Positions 28,167-36,986 of a stretch of 64,000 bases of DNA are shown here, in pieces. Every line of letters begins with the position of its first letter. Position 1 is the stretch's first letter. The stretch is taken from the NCBI GenBank assembly GCA_002315555.1, contig DCHF01000051.1, positions 26,387 through 90,386 of the forward strand. The letters run 5' to 3'. The notes below the pieces were generated by a model. The model was given only the letters and a program-made list of their open reading frames with translations, made no database searches and was not told where the DNA came from. The translations under genes and the position numbers were made by a program. Source of the stretch: Lachnospiraceae bacterium UBA1759 (lineage in GTDB: Bacteria; Bacillota; Clostridia; Lachnospirales; Lachnospiraceae).

Positions 28167-28667
28167 ATGAAGAGTTATATCGAACAGGAAATCCGCGCGC
28201 ATTACCGCGCGCTGACGGAAACACTCATCGAAAAGAAGAAGACGGTAACGACGATGGAGAGTCTGACGTCCGGCCAGATCGCGTCGCTCATCACGGATAC
28301 GGAAGGGGCGTCGGCGGTGCTGAAGGGCGCCTGTGTCACGTATTCGAACGAGGCCAAGATCCGCGCGGGTGTGCCGGCGGAGACCATCGACCGGTATACG
28401 GTGTATTCCCGCGAGACCGCAGCCGCCATGGCCGATGCCTGCCGCACTGCGTACAGTGCAGACTTTGGCATCGGGGTGACCGGGACCACCGGGAATGTGG
28501 ATCCGGCGAATGCGGAAGCGTCCATCCCCGGGCGTGTGTTCTTTGCGATCAGTACCGGGGAGGGCACGAAGAGTTATGAGGTCGATCTGGAGCCGCAGCC
28601 CACGCGTCTTGCGTACAAGCTTGCGGTCGCAGAGGAAGTGTTTGAAGAGTTGATCCGGATGGTGTAA
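28167..28667 (+). CDS. CinA C-terminal-type nicotinamide-nucleotide amidase
   Basis: 166 residues, the size of a stand-alone CinA C-terminal domain (PncC type). TTMESLTSGQIASLITDTEGASAVLKGACVTYSNEAK is the family core and VGVTGTTGNVDPA-like residues follow. PncC deamidates NMN to NaMN in NAD recycling. The ATG at 28167 was chosen over the longer in-frame start 28065, which lies upstream of the promoter. NAD-salvage genes also occur at 36417-38195. Confidence 0.85.
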   Translation: MKSYIEQEIRAHYRALTETLIEKKKTVTTMESLTSGQIASLITDTEGASAVLKGACVTYSNEAKIRAGVPAETIDRYTVYSRETAAAMADACRTAYSADFGIGVTGTTGNVDPANAEASIPGRVFFAISTGEGTKSYEVDLEPQPTRLAYKLAVAEEVFEELIRMV

Positions 28668-28698
28668 GGGCCGCCTCGCACGTCTCGGACAAGTATTC

Positions 28699-29667
28699 TT
28701 AATCCGTGACCACTGCCAGCGGACCGGGCATCGGAAGCTCGGTATCCAGTTTGGTGAGCACGGGACCGTCCACCTTGAAGATCGTGACGTTGTCGGAGGT
28801 CTCATTCGTGATGAAGAGAAGGTCATCGACCAAAAGAATGTCACGCGGGGAGACACCGCCGCAGGGCGTTTTGGAAACGACCGTAAGCTTTTCTCCGTCC
28901 CATTTCAGGCAGGTGATATCGTTCATGCCGCGGTTGGAAGCGTAGATCAGATCGCCGGAGACGCGGATTGCGGCAGCGGTGTTCTTTACGGTCAGCGGGG
29001 CATCGAACATGAAGGTGGAATTCTTGTAGGTAAGCTTACCGTCCGCGTAGTCAAAAACGCTGACGGAGCAGTCCAGCTCGTTGATGCAGAAAACAGTCCT
29101 GCCGTCCTCCGAATAAGCCAGGTGGCGCGGACCGTAGCCGTCCGGAACCTTGGCGGAGGAGATCTCACGAAGGCTGTCGTCATAGGTGTAGATCGTATCC
29201 TGACCGAGGTCGACGGAGAGCAGGTAATTGCCGTCCGGAGAGACGTTGATATAATGCGTGTGCGGCATATCCTGGCGAGGCTGGTTCGGGCCGTGGCCTT
29301 CGTGGGTGACGAGGGTACCATCGGACGCGAAGAGGCTGCCGGAGGAGTAGTTTGCCACAAAAGTCTTGCCGTGGAAACGGCACAGGTGGCAGCCTTCCTT
29401 GCCGAGAGTCATCTGAATGGGACCCGGCGTCGTAAGACGGCTGTCCTTAAGCGGGTAGGTGACCAGCGCGCTTTCGTGAAGGCCATCGATGGGGCTCCGA
29501 AGAATGATCTCCATATCCTCTGCGGTCAGGTCCATATACATCGGACGGTCCACATCGGTCTTTTCGATCAGCGTGAGCGTTTCACCCTCCAGGGTGTAGT
29601 GGTAGATGCCGCCGCCTTCTTCCGGTTTGGCGCATGCGGCAATGTATACATGATGAAATGAAGCCAT
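28699..29667 (-). CDS. Lactonase-fold beta-propeller protein (6-phosphogluconolactonase-like)
   Basis: 322 residues. The repeats (GCHLCRFHGKTFVANYSSGSL, HTHYINVSPDGNYLLSVDLGQD, PRHLAYSEDGRTVFCINEL, SPRDILLVDDLLFITNE) fit a seven-bladed YbhE/Pgl-type propeller. GGAGG precedes the start. The family opens sugar lactones; the true substrate is uncertain. It converges on the CinA-type gene. Confidence 0.85.
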   Translation of the reverse strand: MASFHHVYIAACAKPEEGGGIYHYTLEGETLTLIEKTDVDRPMYMDLTAEDMEIILRSPIDGLHESALVTYPLKDSRLTTPGPIQMTLGKEGCHLCRFHGKTFVANYSSGSLFASDGTLVTHEGHGPNQPRQDMPHTHYINVSPDGNYLLSVDLGQDTIYTYDDSLREISSAKVPDGYGPRHLAYSEDGRTVFCINELDCSVSVFDYADGKLTYKNSTFMFDAPLTVKNTAAAIRVSGDLIYASNRGMNDITCLKWDGEKLTVVSKTPCGGVSPRDILLVDDLLFITNETSDNVTIFKVDGPVLTKLDTELPMPGPLAVVTD

Positions 29668-29733
29668 ATTTTACCTCCGATGGGACACAGGCGGCGTAAA
29701 AGTTTTGCGCTCCGCAGTTCCCGATTTTTGTTC

Positions 29734-29742
29734 ATTATAGCA
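29734..29742 (-). promoter_or_regulatory. Extended -10 promoter for the lactonase gene
   Basis: TGCTATAAT on the minus strand. No clear -35 box. Confidence 0.55.
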
Positions 29743-29761
29743 TCCCGGCTGAAAAATGTGC

Positions 29762-29789
29762 ATTGAAAAGCGAGCAAATAGTGTATAAT
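29762..29789 (+). promoter_or_regulatory. Sigma-A promoter for the MBL hydrolase
   Basis: ATTGAA/TTGAAA near 29762-29768 and TATAAT at 29784-29789, spacer 15-16. Confidence 0.6.
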
Positions 29790-29855
29790 AAAAGAAATAA
29801 CGTAAGCAAATAACGGACCGGAAAGCGGTCCCGGCAGGAAAAGGAGAATTGAATC

Positions 29856-30647
29856 ATGATTATGGAAGCGCATAAATATACCGTCACCAAGCTGACGAAT
29901 GAGATCACCTGGATCTTTGACGGTGAGAACTGCTCGATCTATGTGGATGAATCGGACGAGGCTGCTTTTGTCATCGACACCGGACTGGCGCCGGGAAGCA
30001 TTCTCGATGTGATCCGCACCGTGACGGATAAGCCGCTCACGCTGGTGCTGACGCACGGCCACCTGGACCACACGATGAAGATCCGCGAGTTCGGCAAATT
30101 CTATATGTCCGAGCTGGACAATCATCTGATTCCGGAAATGGCAGGCGTGGACTTTTCCAAGGAAATCAACATCGTCCCGGGCGATGTTATTTCAATCCCG
30201 GGCCTGGACCTTACGGTCGTGGACGCGCACGGTCATACGCCGGGCTCCGTCATTTTCGTTGACAAAAAGCACAAAGCGCTCTTCACCGGCGATGCCTTCG
30301 CGAATGGCCGCTGCGTCTGGATGCAGCTGGAGGGCTGCGACATTCTGTCCGAGTACCGCGCAACGATCCGCACAGCCATTGACACGATGAAAGCCATAGG
30401 CGTTGATAATTCCTGGTTATTCCTGGGCGGCCACCTGGACCAACGCTGGCAGTTCCGTCCGGAACCCATCGAAGACAATCCCTGCAGCTTTGATATGTGG
30501 GAAGATCTGATCGTCCTTTGCGACAAGCTGCTTTCCGGTGAGATCACCGGCGAGGTTGAAACGCAGGACATGAGCGCAGGTGACCAGGCGTATAACGCGC
30601 ATTACGGAAGAGCGGAGATGCTGTATACGCTGAAGCAGGTGAAGTAA
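29856..30647 (+). CDS. Metallo-beta-lactamase-fold hydrolase
   Basis: 263 residues. LVLTHGHLDHTMKIREF is the HxHxDH zinc motif, VVDAHGHTPGSVIF supplies the next His, ALFTGDAF the bridging Asp, and LFLGGHLD a late His. It is close to glyoxalase II-like or lactonase-like members. AAGGAG precedes the ATG. Monocistronic between its own promoter and that of the small gene. Substrate unknown. Confidence 0.88.
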   Translation: MIMEAHKYTVTKLTNEITWIFDGENCSIYVDESDEAAFVIDTGLAPGSILDVIRTVTDKPLTLVLTHGHLDHTMKIREFGKFYMSELDNHLIPEMAGVDFSKEINIVPGDVISIPGLDLTVVDAHGHTPGSVIFVDKKHKALFTGDAFANGRCVWMQLEGCDILSEYRATIRTAIDTMKAIGVDNSWLFLGGHLDQRWQFRPEPIEDNPCSFDMWEDLIVLCDKLLSGEITGEVETQDMSAGDQAYNAHYGRAEMLYTLKQVK

Positions 30648-30700
30648 GGAACAGAGGCGGGACCTCGGGAACTCCATATTTTGTGTTCCTGTCGAAAAAG

Positions 30701-30729
30701 TTGACAAAATGTTGTTTATATGCTATAGT
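30701..30729 (+). promoter_or_regulatory. Consensus sigma-A promoter for the 69-residue gene
   Basis: TTGACA at 30701-30706, 17-base spacer ending in TGC, TATAGT at 30724-30729. One of the two best promoters in the window. Confidence 0.88.
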
Positions 30730-30800
30730 TCCAAATTGCGTGTAAAAAAACGCACAAATCCATGATTTGAAAATTATGAAAAAATCACAAAAGAGGTATT

Positions 30801-31010
30801 ATGGCAAAGATTTTAAAGTGGACCAATAAGTACAGCAACGAGCAGGGATATCTTCAGAGCGTTAAGAAGGCGGACGGACATTTCGTCAGCACCGCAGTCC
30901 GTGAGGAGGCAAAGACCTTCGGAAGACAGTGCGACGTAACCAGAACCCTTAAGGTTCTTGAAGAGATCGGCGAGTGCGAAAACAACGTTTTCGAAGCTGA
31001 AGAGATCTGA
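30801..31010 (+). CDS. Small protein of 69 residues, unknown, probably highly expressed
   Basis: The protein starts MAKILKWTNKYSNEQGYLQSV and ends in an acidic tail NNVFEAEEI. It is soluble and of mixed charge, with one Cys near the middle and one near the end. AGAGGT precedes the ATG. It is flanked by a near-consensus promoter and its own terminator, so it is a dedicated single-gene transcript. No domain is recognised. Confidence 0.75.
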   Translation: MAKILKWTNKYSNEQGYLQSVKKADGHFVSTAVREEAKTFGRQCDVTRTLKVLEEIGECENNVFEAEEI

Positions 31011-31018
31011 CTTATGAG

Positions 31019-31053
31019 AGGCCGTCACGGATCGCGATCCGGACGGCCTTTTT
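31019..31053 (+). terminator. Rho-independent terminator after the 69-residue gene
   Basis: AGGCCGTC pairs with GACGGCCT, with a GGATCGCGATCC palindrome in the loop, and runs into TTTTTG. Confidence 0.85.
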
Positions 31054-31119
31054 GTTTGTGCGGGTCGTACTTTCAGCGTCATTTCAAATCTTTCGGAAAC
31101 TACTGGACTTATTATTCAT

Positions 31120-31138
31120 TTCTATTTAGAATATAGAA
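31120..31138 (+). repeat. Inverted repeat before the GPH symporter gene
   Basis: TTCTAT and ATAGAA are separated by 7 bases in an AT-rich block that may hold the promoter. The following leader (31139-31200) can fold (GAGAC/GTCTC inside GCGG/CCGC). Confidence 0.4.
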
Positions 31139-31220
31139 AAAGCGGTCTGCACTGCGAGACGGAAGGTCTCAACGGAGAAGCCGCATTATTCGTATCAGTT
31201 TTGTAAAGGATCAGGTGTAA

Positions 31221-32714
31221 ATGAACGATCAGAAGACCAAAAAGAGAAACCTGTGGTTCTATCCGCTGGGTACGGTTGGCCGCGATGCCATCTACCAGCT
31301 GTTTACGAACTATATTTTTACGTACGTCCTGTTCACGCGTGAACTGACAGCTGCGCAGCTCGCGGCCATCACCGGAATCATGGTCGCGGCCCGTATTTTC
31401 GATGCGGTCAATGACCCGATCATGGGCAATATCATCGAACGTACCCGCACCAAATGGGGCAAGTTCAAACCGTGGCTGCTCATCGGTATCATCAGCACCT
31501 CTTTTGTTGTGGCGTTTATTTTCAATACAAAGCTGCAGGGCTGGAGCTTCATCTGGGCCTTTGGTATCGTGTACTTCCTGTACAGCCTGACCTATACCAT
31601 GCATGACATTTCCTACTGGGGTATGGTGCCGTCGCTTTCCGAGGACGCGGACGCCCGCAATCAGTTTACCTCCCGCGCGACGCTGTTCGCCGGTATCGGC
31701 GGTACGCTGGCATCCATTCTGATCCCGGTACTTACAGCCGGCGCTTATGCCATCGGTGGTAACGCACAGACGGCTTATGGCCGCATCGCCCTGATCATCT
31801 GCATTCTGGCACCGTTGTTCATGTGCTTCCTGCTGTTCGGTGTCCGTGAGAACCGCAACTATTCCAATGAGCCGGTTCCGCCGGTCTCTTTTAAAAAGAT
31901 CATTGACACTTTCACGAAGAACGATCAGCTGATGTGGATCGCCATCATTTTCCTGATCCAGCAGCTCGGAAACGGCCTGATCCTGGGCGGCATCGGTTCC
32001 ACCTATGTCTACTTTGAATTCGGCTACGAGGGCGGTCTGTACTCGATCTTTTCCACCATCGGTATGATGGCTACGGCGTTCCTGATGATCTTCTACCCGA
32101 TGATCTCCAGAAAGATCCACAGAAAACCGCTCATGACGATCATGACAGTCATCGCGGTCATCGGCTATGTACTGATGCTGCTGCCGGGCTTGATCCTGCC
32201 CACTGCGAGCATGGTAAAGTTCTGGTTCGTGACGATCGGTTACATGCTCTCTAATTTCGGTCAGTACTGTTTCTACCTGATCATGATGATCTCCATTTTC
32301 AATACCGTCGAGTATAACGAGCTGACCCGCGGCACCCGCGATGAAGCCATTATCACATCGCTTCGTCCCTTTGTAACGAAGCTTGCATCCGCTCTGATCA
32401 TTGCGCTGATCAATCTGTCCTACATCGTTTTCAAGGTGCTGGATAAGACAAATCAGATCTCTGCGATCGAGCAGGAGGTCAACGCCGGTACCATCGCGGA
32501 AAGCGAGAAGGCAGCGGCGATCGCGAACGTCATCGCCGGCGTTCAGCACTCACAGACCGTGGGCCTTCTGGTCTTTATGACGGTCCTGCCGTGTGTACTG
32601 ATGCTGGTTTCATATTTCCTGTACAAGAAGAAATTCATTCTGGATGAAGAAAAGTACGAGGAGATCTGCAACGAACTGGAAGCCAAGAAACTTGGAGCAA
32701 ACGAAGAGGCATAA
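31221..32714 (+). CDS. GPH-family sugar:cation symporter (MFS)
   Basis: 497 residues, 12 membrane helices. FDAVNDPIMGNIIERTRTKWGKFKPWLLIG is the hallmark loop of glycoside-pentoside-hexuronide symporters, with Asp residues of the cation site. A MHDISYWGMVPSLSEDADARNQ loop follows. Imports an unidentified glycoside. The next two catabolic genes (PIG-L deacetylase, GH13 glucosidase) lie downstream on the same strand and may act on the imported sugar. Confidence 0.9.
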   Translation: MNDQKTKKRNLWFYPLGTVGRDAIYQLFTNYIFTYVLFTRELTAAQLAAITGIMVAARIFDAVNDPIMGNIIERTRTKWGKFKPWLLIGIISTSFVVAFIFNTKLQGWSFIWAFGIVYFLYSLTYTMHDISYWGMVPSLSEDADARNQFTSRATLFAGIGGTLASILIPVLTAGAYAIGGNAQTAYGRIALIICILAPLFMCFLLFGVRENRNYSNEPVPPVSFKKIIDTFTKNDQLMWIAIIFLIQQLGNGLILGGIGSTYVYFEFGYEGGLYSIFSTIGMMATAFLMIFYPMISRKIHRKPLMTIMTVIAVIGYVLMLLPGLILPTASMVKFWFVTIGYMLSNFGQYCFYLIMMISIFNTVEYNELTRGTRDEAIITSLRPFVTKLASALIIALINLSYIVFKVLDKTNQISAIEQEVNAGTIAESEKAAAIANVIAGVQHSQTVGLLVFMTVLPCVLMLVSYFLYKKKFILDEEKYEEICNELEAKKLGANEEA

Positions 32715-32718
32715 TATT

Positions 32719-32757
32719 TCCGGGCTGTCGCGTCTCTGCGGCGGCCCGTTCTGTTTC
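32719..32757 (+). terminator. Terminator-like hairpin after the symporter gene
   Basis: CGGGC with GCCCG closes a 28-base GC-rich hairpin (32721-32748), then TTCTGTTT. Weak T run; readthrough into the PIG-L gene is likely. Confidence 0.45.
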
Positions 32758-32767
32758 AGGAGGGAAC

Positions 32768-33538
32768 ATGGGCTTAACGAAACTGGCGATCAGGATCGCC
32801 GTCCCGAATCCAAAGATCGAATCCTTTGAACGTTTTTTATTTATCGGACCGCATCCCGATGATCTGGAGATCGGCGCGGGAGCGACTGCAGCCAAACTCG
32901 CGGAGCAGGGGAAAAAGGTCTGTTTTCTGATCTGTATGGACGGCCGTTTCGGCGATGGCGCATCGAACGGCGTGAAAGGCGCAGACCTTGCGGCGCTTCG
33001 CAAGGAAGAGGCAAAAAGGTCCGCGGCGGTGCTCGGTGTGGACGATGTCCGCTTCCTGAACCTGTGTGACGGCTATGGCTATGAACAGAAGAAGCTGGTG
33101 TGCGAGATCGCAAAGGTCATCGGCGAATTTCAGCCGGACATCGTTTTCGGACCGGACCCGGAATCGCGCTCTGAGAGCCACGCGGACCATTTGAACGTGG
33201 GATGCGCGGTGCGTGAGCTTGCGTGCTTTGCGGCATATGCCGGCATTATGGATAAGAATTACGGAGCCAAGGCTGCTCCGGTCAAGGCTGTGGCCTATTA
33301 TATGACCGCGCGCCCGAATGCATTCGTGAAGACCGGCAAACGGAAGGCAAAACAGTTTGAGGCACTTGAGTGTCATAAGAGCCAGTACCCGGAGGGCAGC
33401 AGCGAACTGGATGCGCTGAAGCTCTATCTCAACCTGCGTTCCGCGGAGTACGGTCTGAAGCATTTCTGCCGTGCTGCGGAGGGCTTTCGGATGTACAATG
33501 TGACGACGATGCATTGTATTCCCGAGGCGGGAGAGTGA
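32768..33538 (+). CDS. PIG-L/LmbE-family deacetylase
   Basis: 256 residues. GPHPDDLEIGAGATAA is the first zinc motif, and HADHLNVG gives the second. DGRFGDGASN and LRKEEAKRSAAVLGV are family segments. Members remove N-acetyl groups from GlcNAc-containing small molecules or antibiotics. An AGGAGG site precedes the ATG. The gene follows the GPH symporter by 53 bases and precedes the GH13 gene by 30. Confidence 0.88.
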   Translation: MGLTKLAIRIAVPNPKIESFERFLFIGPHPDDLEIGAGATAAKLAEQGKKVCFLICMDGRFGDGASNGVKGADLAALRKEEAKRSAAVLGVDDVRFLNLCDGYGYEQKKLVCEIAKVIGEFQPDIVFGPDPESRSESHADHLNVGCAVRELACFAAYAGIMDKNYGAKAAPVKAVAYYMTARPNAFVKTGKRKAKQFEALECHKSQYPEGSSELDALKLYLNLRSAEYGLKHFCRAAEGFRMYNVTTMHCIPEAGE

Positions 33539-33568
33539 TCTTTTGACCGGTTTTAGGTGGAGGAATCT

Positions 33569-35239
33569 ATGAAACATACAAGATGGTACAAGGACCGCGT
33601 TTTTTATCAGATCTGGCCCAGAAGCTTCTGCGACGGAAACGGCGACGGCATCGGCGACCTGTGGGGCGTCCTTGAAAAACTGGATTATCTGAAATCACTG
33701 GGCATCGGCGGCATCTGGTTTTCGCCGCTGTATCCGTCTCCCAACGCGGACTGCGGCTATGACATCGCGGATTATATGGATATTTCCGCGGAGTATGGCG
33801 GCATGGAAGCGTTCGAAAAGGTGCTCGAGGAAGCACATAAGCGCGATATGAAGGTCATTATGGACCTGGTGGTCAACCACACGAGCGATGAGCATGAGTG
33901 GTTCCAAAAGTCGCGCAGGCGCATCGACCCGTACACCGATTACTACATCTGGCGCCCGGCCCCGGAGAACGGCAAGCTGCCGAACAACTGGGATTCCCAC
34001 TTTGAAGGCAAAGCCTGGACCTGGGATGAGGTCCGTCAGGAATACTATCTCCATCTGTTTGCTGTCAAACAGCCCGACCTCAATATGGACAATCATTTTG
34101 TGCGTGAGGAGGTCAAAAGGATTCTGGACTTCTGGCTTTCCAAAGGGGTCGATGGTTTCCGCGAGGACGTCATCACCTTCATTTCCAAAAAGGAAGGCCT
34201 GCCGAATGACCCGCTTATGCCAAGCGCACGCGGCATCCGGTATTATAACCACGGCCCGCATCTGCACGAATACCTGCAGGAGTTCAAGCATGAGGTTCTG
34301 GACAACTATGACTGCATGACGATTGCTGAGGCACCGCTCGTATCGCCTGAGAAAGCGCTCGAGTACGTCGATGAAAGCGGTACTAACGAGTTCGATATGA
34401 TGATCCAGTTCCAGTGCATGTGCGCAAACTGCCTGTTCCTGGACTTTATTCCGACACCGTTCTCACTGCGCCGGTTAAAGCATGCCTTCTCAAACTGGCA
34501 GAAGAAGCTGAACGGCCGCGCATGGAACCTTTTGTATCTTGAAAATCACGATCATCCGCGCGTCGTTTCCCGCTACGGCAGCGAGCGTTTCTGCGTGAAA
34601 TCCGCGAAGATGCTCTGTGCATCGTATATGTTCCAGCAGGGAACGCCCTTTGTGTATCAGGGGCAGGAGCTCGGTATGACCAACTGGTACCCGGAAAGCA
34701 TTGATGCGTACGAGGATGTACAGACATTGAATCAGCACACGGACTGGCCGGAGGAGAAGCGATTGAAGCTGTACCATCGGGCGTCCAGGGATTCCGCCCG
34801 CACGCCGATGCAGTGGAGTGCGGAGGAAAATGCCGGTTTCACGACCGGGACGCCGTGGCTCTCCGTGAATGAGAATTATACGGAGATCAATGCAGCGGAG
34901 CAGGAACAGGATCAGGATTCGGTGCTGAATTTCTACAGAAAGGCCATCGACCTGAGAAAACGCCTGAGTGTTGTGAAAAACGGCGAATATCGCGAATACA
35001 TGAAGTTTTCCGGGAAGGTGTATATGTACACCCGCAGAGAAGGCAGGAAGACGCTGCTTGTGGTGGCGTCCTATACGGAGAAGGCGGTGAAGGTCCGTCC
35101 CGCGCTTCTGACCGGTCTTCCGGAGGAATTCTTTGACGCAAAGAACTGCGTGCTGACCAACAACAGCGTCAATGCAAACGGTGCAAGCTTTACTATGCGC
35201 CCGTACGAAGTCCGTGTCTATTATTCCGGAAATGTGTAA
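33569..35239 (+). CDS. GH13 alpha-glucosidase (oligo-1,6-glucosidase type)
   Basis: 556 residues, the usual length. VFYQIWPRSFCDGNGDGIGDL opens the barrel. DLVVNHTSDEH is region I and DGFREDVI holds the nucleophile D200. IAEAP gives acid E254 and ENHDHPR region IV. QPDLNMDN matches the GH13_31 pattern of alpha-1,6-acting enzymes. No signal peptide, so it acts on imported oligosaccharides such as isomaltose. The GTGGAGG ribosome site fixes the ATG at 33569. The Glu in GFRED replaces the common Met/Leu. Confidence 0.92.
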   Translation: MKHTRWYKDRVFYQIWPRSFCDGNGDGIGDLWGVLEKLDYLKSLGIGGIWFSPLYPSPNADCGYDIADYMDISAEYGGMEAFEKVLEEAHKRDMKVIMDLVVNHTSDEHEWFQKSRRRIDPYTDYYIWRPAPENGKLPNNWDSHFEGKAWTWDEVRQEYYLHLFAVKQPDLNMDNHFVREEVKRILDFWLSKGVDGFREDVITFISKKEGLPNDPLMPSARGIRYYNHGPHLHEYLQEFKHEVLDNYDCMTIAEAPLVSPEKALEYVDESGTNEFDMMIQFQCMCANCLFLDFIPTPFSLRRLKHAFSNWQKKLNGRAWNLLYLENHDHPRVVSRYGSERFCVKSAKMLCASYMFQQGTPFVYQGQELGMTNWYPESIDAYEDVQTLNQHTDWPEEKRLKLYHRASRDSARTPMQWSAEENAGFTTGTPWLSVNENYTEINAAEQEQDQDSVLNFYRKAIDLRKRLSVVKNGEYREYMKFSGKVYMYTRREGRKTLLVVASYTEKAVKVRPALLTGLPEEFFDAKNCVLTNNSVNANGASFTMRPYEVRVYYSGNV

Positions 35240-35338
35240 TGAAAGCTCCGCTTTCGTGATTCTGTTCACACTTTTTTAATAACATCGCGTTATAGTGTGG
35301 TTGCGAGGTACGGAGTGCCCACATGAAAGGTATGTATT

Positions 35339-36316
35339 ATGTTGAGTGATAAGACGGAAAAGAAGATCTTTGGTGTGACCGGTGCGCTGGCGCTTATGGG
35401 CGGTGCGGCCGTAATGACCTATAAAACCCTGAATCTCCTCATGAAGGAGGCGATGGACCGTGATGAGCCCGAAGCGGTCAGCCGTATGAAGGATAAGCTG
35501 GAGGGCTATGTCATCGACCCGGAGCTTCTGGCAACCCTCATGAACGCGAAGGCGGACCTGGAAAGCAAGGTAACGGAGACCGTGGAGATGGAAAGCTTTG
35601 ACGGTACGCACCTGGTGGCGCACTGGTATCCGGCGGAAAATGCAAAGCGTACGCTGATCTGCATGCACGGCTGGCGGTCGTCCTGGTCTTCGGACTTTGG
35701 CATCATCGCGCCGTTCTGGCATGACTGCGGCTGCAATCTGCTGCTTTGCGAGCAGCGCGCGCAGGGCGGAAGCGACGGCGAACACATGAGCTTTGGCATG
35801 ATGGAATGCCGCGACTGCGCGGCGTGGGGACATTGGCTGAACGTCAACAAGCCTTCGGTCCTGCCGTTGTATCTGGCCGGCGTGTCGATGGGCGCAACGA
35901 CTGTCCTTATGGCTTCCGGTCTGGAAGAACTCCCGGAGAATGTGCACGGCATTCTGGCCGATTGTGGATTCACCTCACCCGATGCCATCTGGAAGCATGT
36001 CATGCAGGATAATCTGAAACTTCTGTACAGCCCGCAGCGGCCCATTATTGAAGCGTTATGCAAACAGCGCATCAACATGGAAGCCGATGAATGGACTGCC
36101 CCCAGGTCCCTTGCACGCTGCAAGGTGCCGGTCATTTTTGCCCACGGCACGGATGACTCCTTTGTTCCGGTGGAGATGACCTATGAAAACTACAAGGCCT
36201 GTGCATCTGAAAAGAGGCTGTTTGTGGTGCCCGGCGCGGACCACGGTATGAGTTATCTGGTCGACCGGAAGGGCTATGAAGAGAACAATCTGCGGTTTTT
36301 CAGGGACTACGACTGA
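35339..36316 (+). CDS. Alpha/beta hydrolase with N-terminal membrane anchor
   Basis: 325 residues. A hydrophobic segment at about 11-31 is followed by a charged linker. The fold has ICMHGWRSS (oxyanion), GVSMGATT with nucleophile S183, FAHGTDDSFVPV (Asp) and PGADHGMS (His). This matches the YqkD/BAAT-like serine hydrolases common in Firmicutes. Substrate unknown. The gene has its own leader of about 100 bases with a weak promoter (TATAGT at 35291). Confidence 0.88.
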   Translation: MLSDKTEKKIFGVTGALALMGGAAVMTYKTLNLLMKEAMDRDEPEAVSRMKDKLEGYVIDPELLATLMNAKADLESKVTETVEMESFDGTHLVAHWYPAENAKRTLICMHGWRSSWSSDFGIIAPFWHDCGCNLLLCEQRAQGGSDGEHMSFGMMECRDCAAWGHWLNVNKPSVLPLYLAGVSMGATTVLMASGLEELPENVHGILADCGFTSPDAIWKHVMQDNLKLLYSPQRPIIEALCKQRINMEADEWTAPRSLARCKVPVIFAHGTDDSFVPVEMTYENYKACASEKRLFVVPGADHGMSYLVDRKGYEENNLRFFRDYD

Positions 36317-36416
36317 AGTTTTTCTGAAATACCGAGAAAAATAAATGCATTAATGCGGAAGTGAATGTATACTGGTTGCAGGAAACAATGGACGTCTTTG
36401 ACGGGGAGGATGAGAG

Positions 36417-36971
36417 ATGAGCGGAAAAGCCTACGAGCTCGGACTGATGGTCGGCAGATTCCAGACGCTGCATGCCGGACATATCGATATGATTGAAACG
36501 GCCCTGAAGGTCAGCGATAAGGTGGGGATCTTTGTGGGATCCGCACAGGAATCGGGAACCGCGAAGAATCCGTTTTCCTATGAACTCCGGAAAGAGATGC
36601 TGGAGCGGATCTTCGGCGAACGGATCATCGTGAAGCCGCTGCCGGATATCGGCGTGGGGAATAACAGCCGCTGGGGCGATTACGTGCTGAAAATGACCCG
36701 GGAAAGCTTTGGACGCCTTCCGGATGTGGTCGTTTCCGGCAAGGAATCCAGGAGAAGCACCTGGTATGACGGAGAAGACGGAGAAAATATCGCCGAGCTT
36801 CTGGTACCGAAGCGGATCAGCATTTCCGCGACGGAAATGCGCGAGTTCCTGACCGAAGACCGGGAGGATGAATGGAAAAGATATGCGGATGAACGCCTTC
36901 ATCCGATGTATGAAAAGCTTCGCGAGGCCATGCTGATCGCCAAGGACAACATGGAATCCGCAAGCATTTAA
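36417..36971 (+). CDS. Nicotinamide-nucleotide adenylyltransferase-like (NadM/NadR type)
   Basis: 184 residues. LMVGRFQTLHAGHIDMI holds the nucleotidyltransferase HxGH motif (HAGH), and ISATEMRE is the ISxTxxR motif. The pattern resembles NadM or the N-terminal part of NadR, which join NMN and ATP to give NAD. The gene ends 15 bases before pncB, so an NAD-salvage operon is likely. A strict NMN versus NaMN preference cannot be read from the sequence. Confidence 0.83.
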   Translation: MSGKAYELGLMVGRFQTLHAGHIDMIETALKVSDKVGIFVGSAQESGTAKNPFSYELRKEMLERIFGERIIVKPLPDIGVGNNSRWGDYVLKMTRESFGRLPDVVVSGKESRRSTWYDGEDGENIAELLVPKRISISATEMREFLTEDREDEWKRYADERLHPMYEKLREAMLIAKDNMESASI

Positions 36972-36986
36972 TGAAGGGGAAATAAA

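Noticed and set aside
31122..32549. 475-codon open frame on the minus strand
   Set aside because: Mirror of the GPH symporter gene, rich in D, H, Q and R, no family match; it also covers the symporter's leader.
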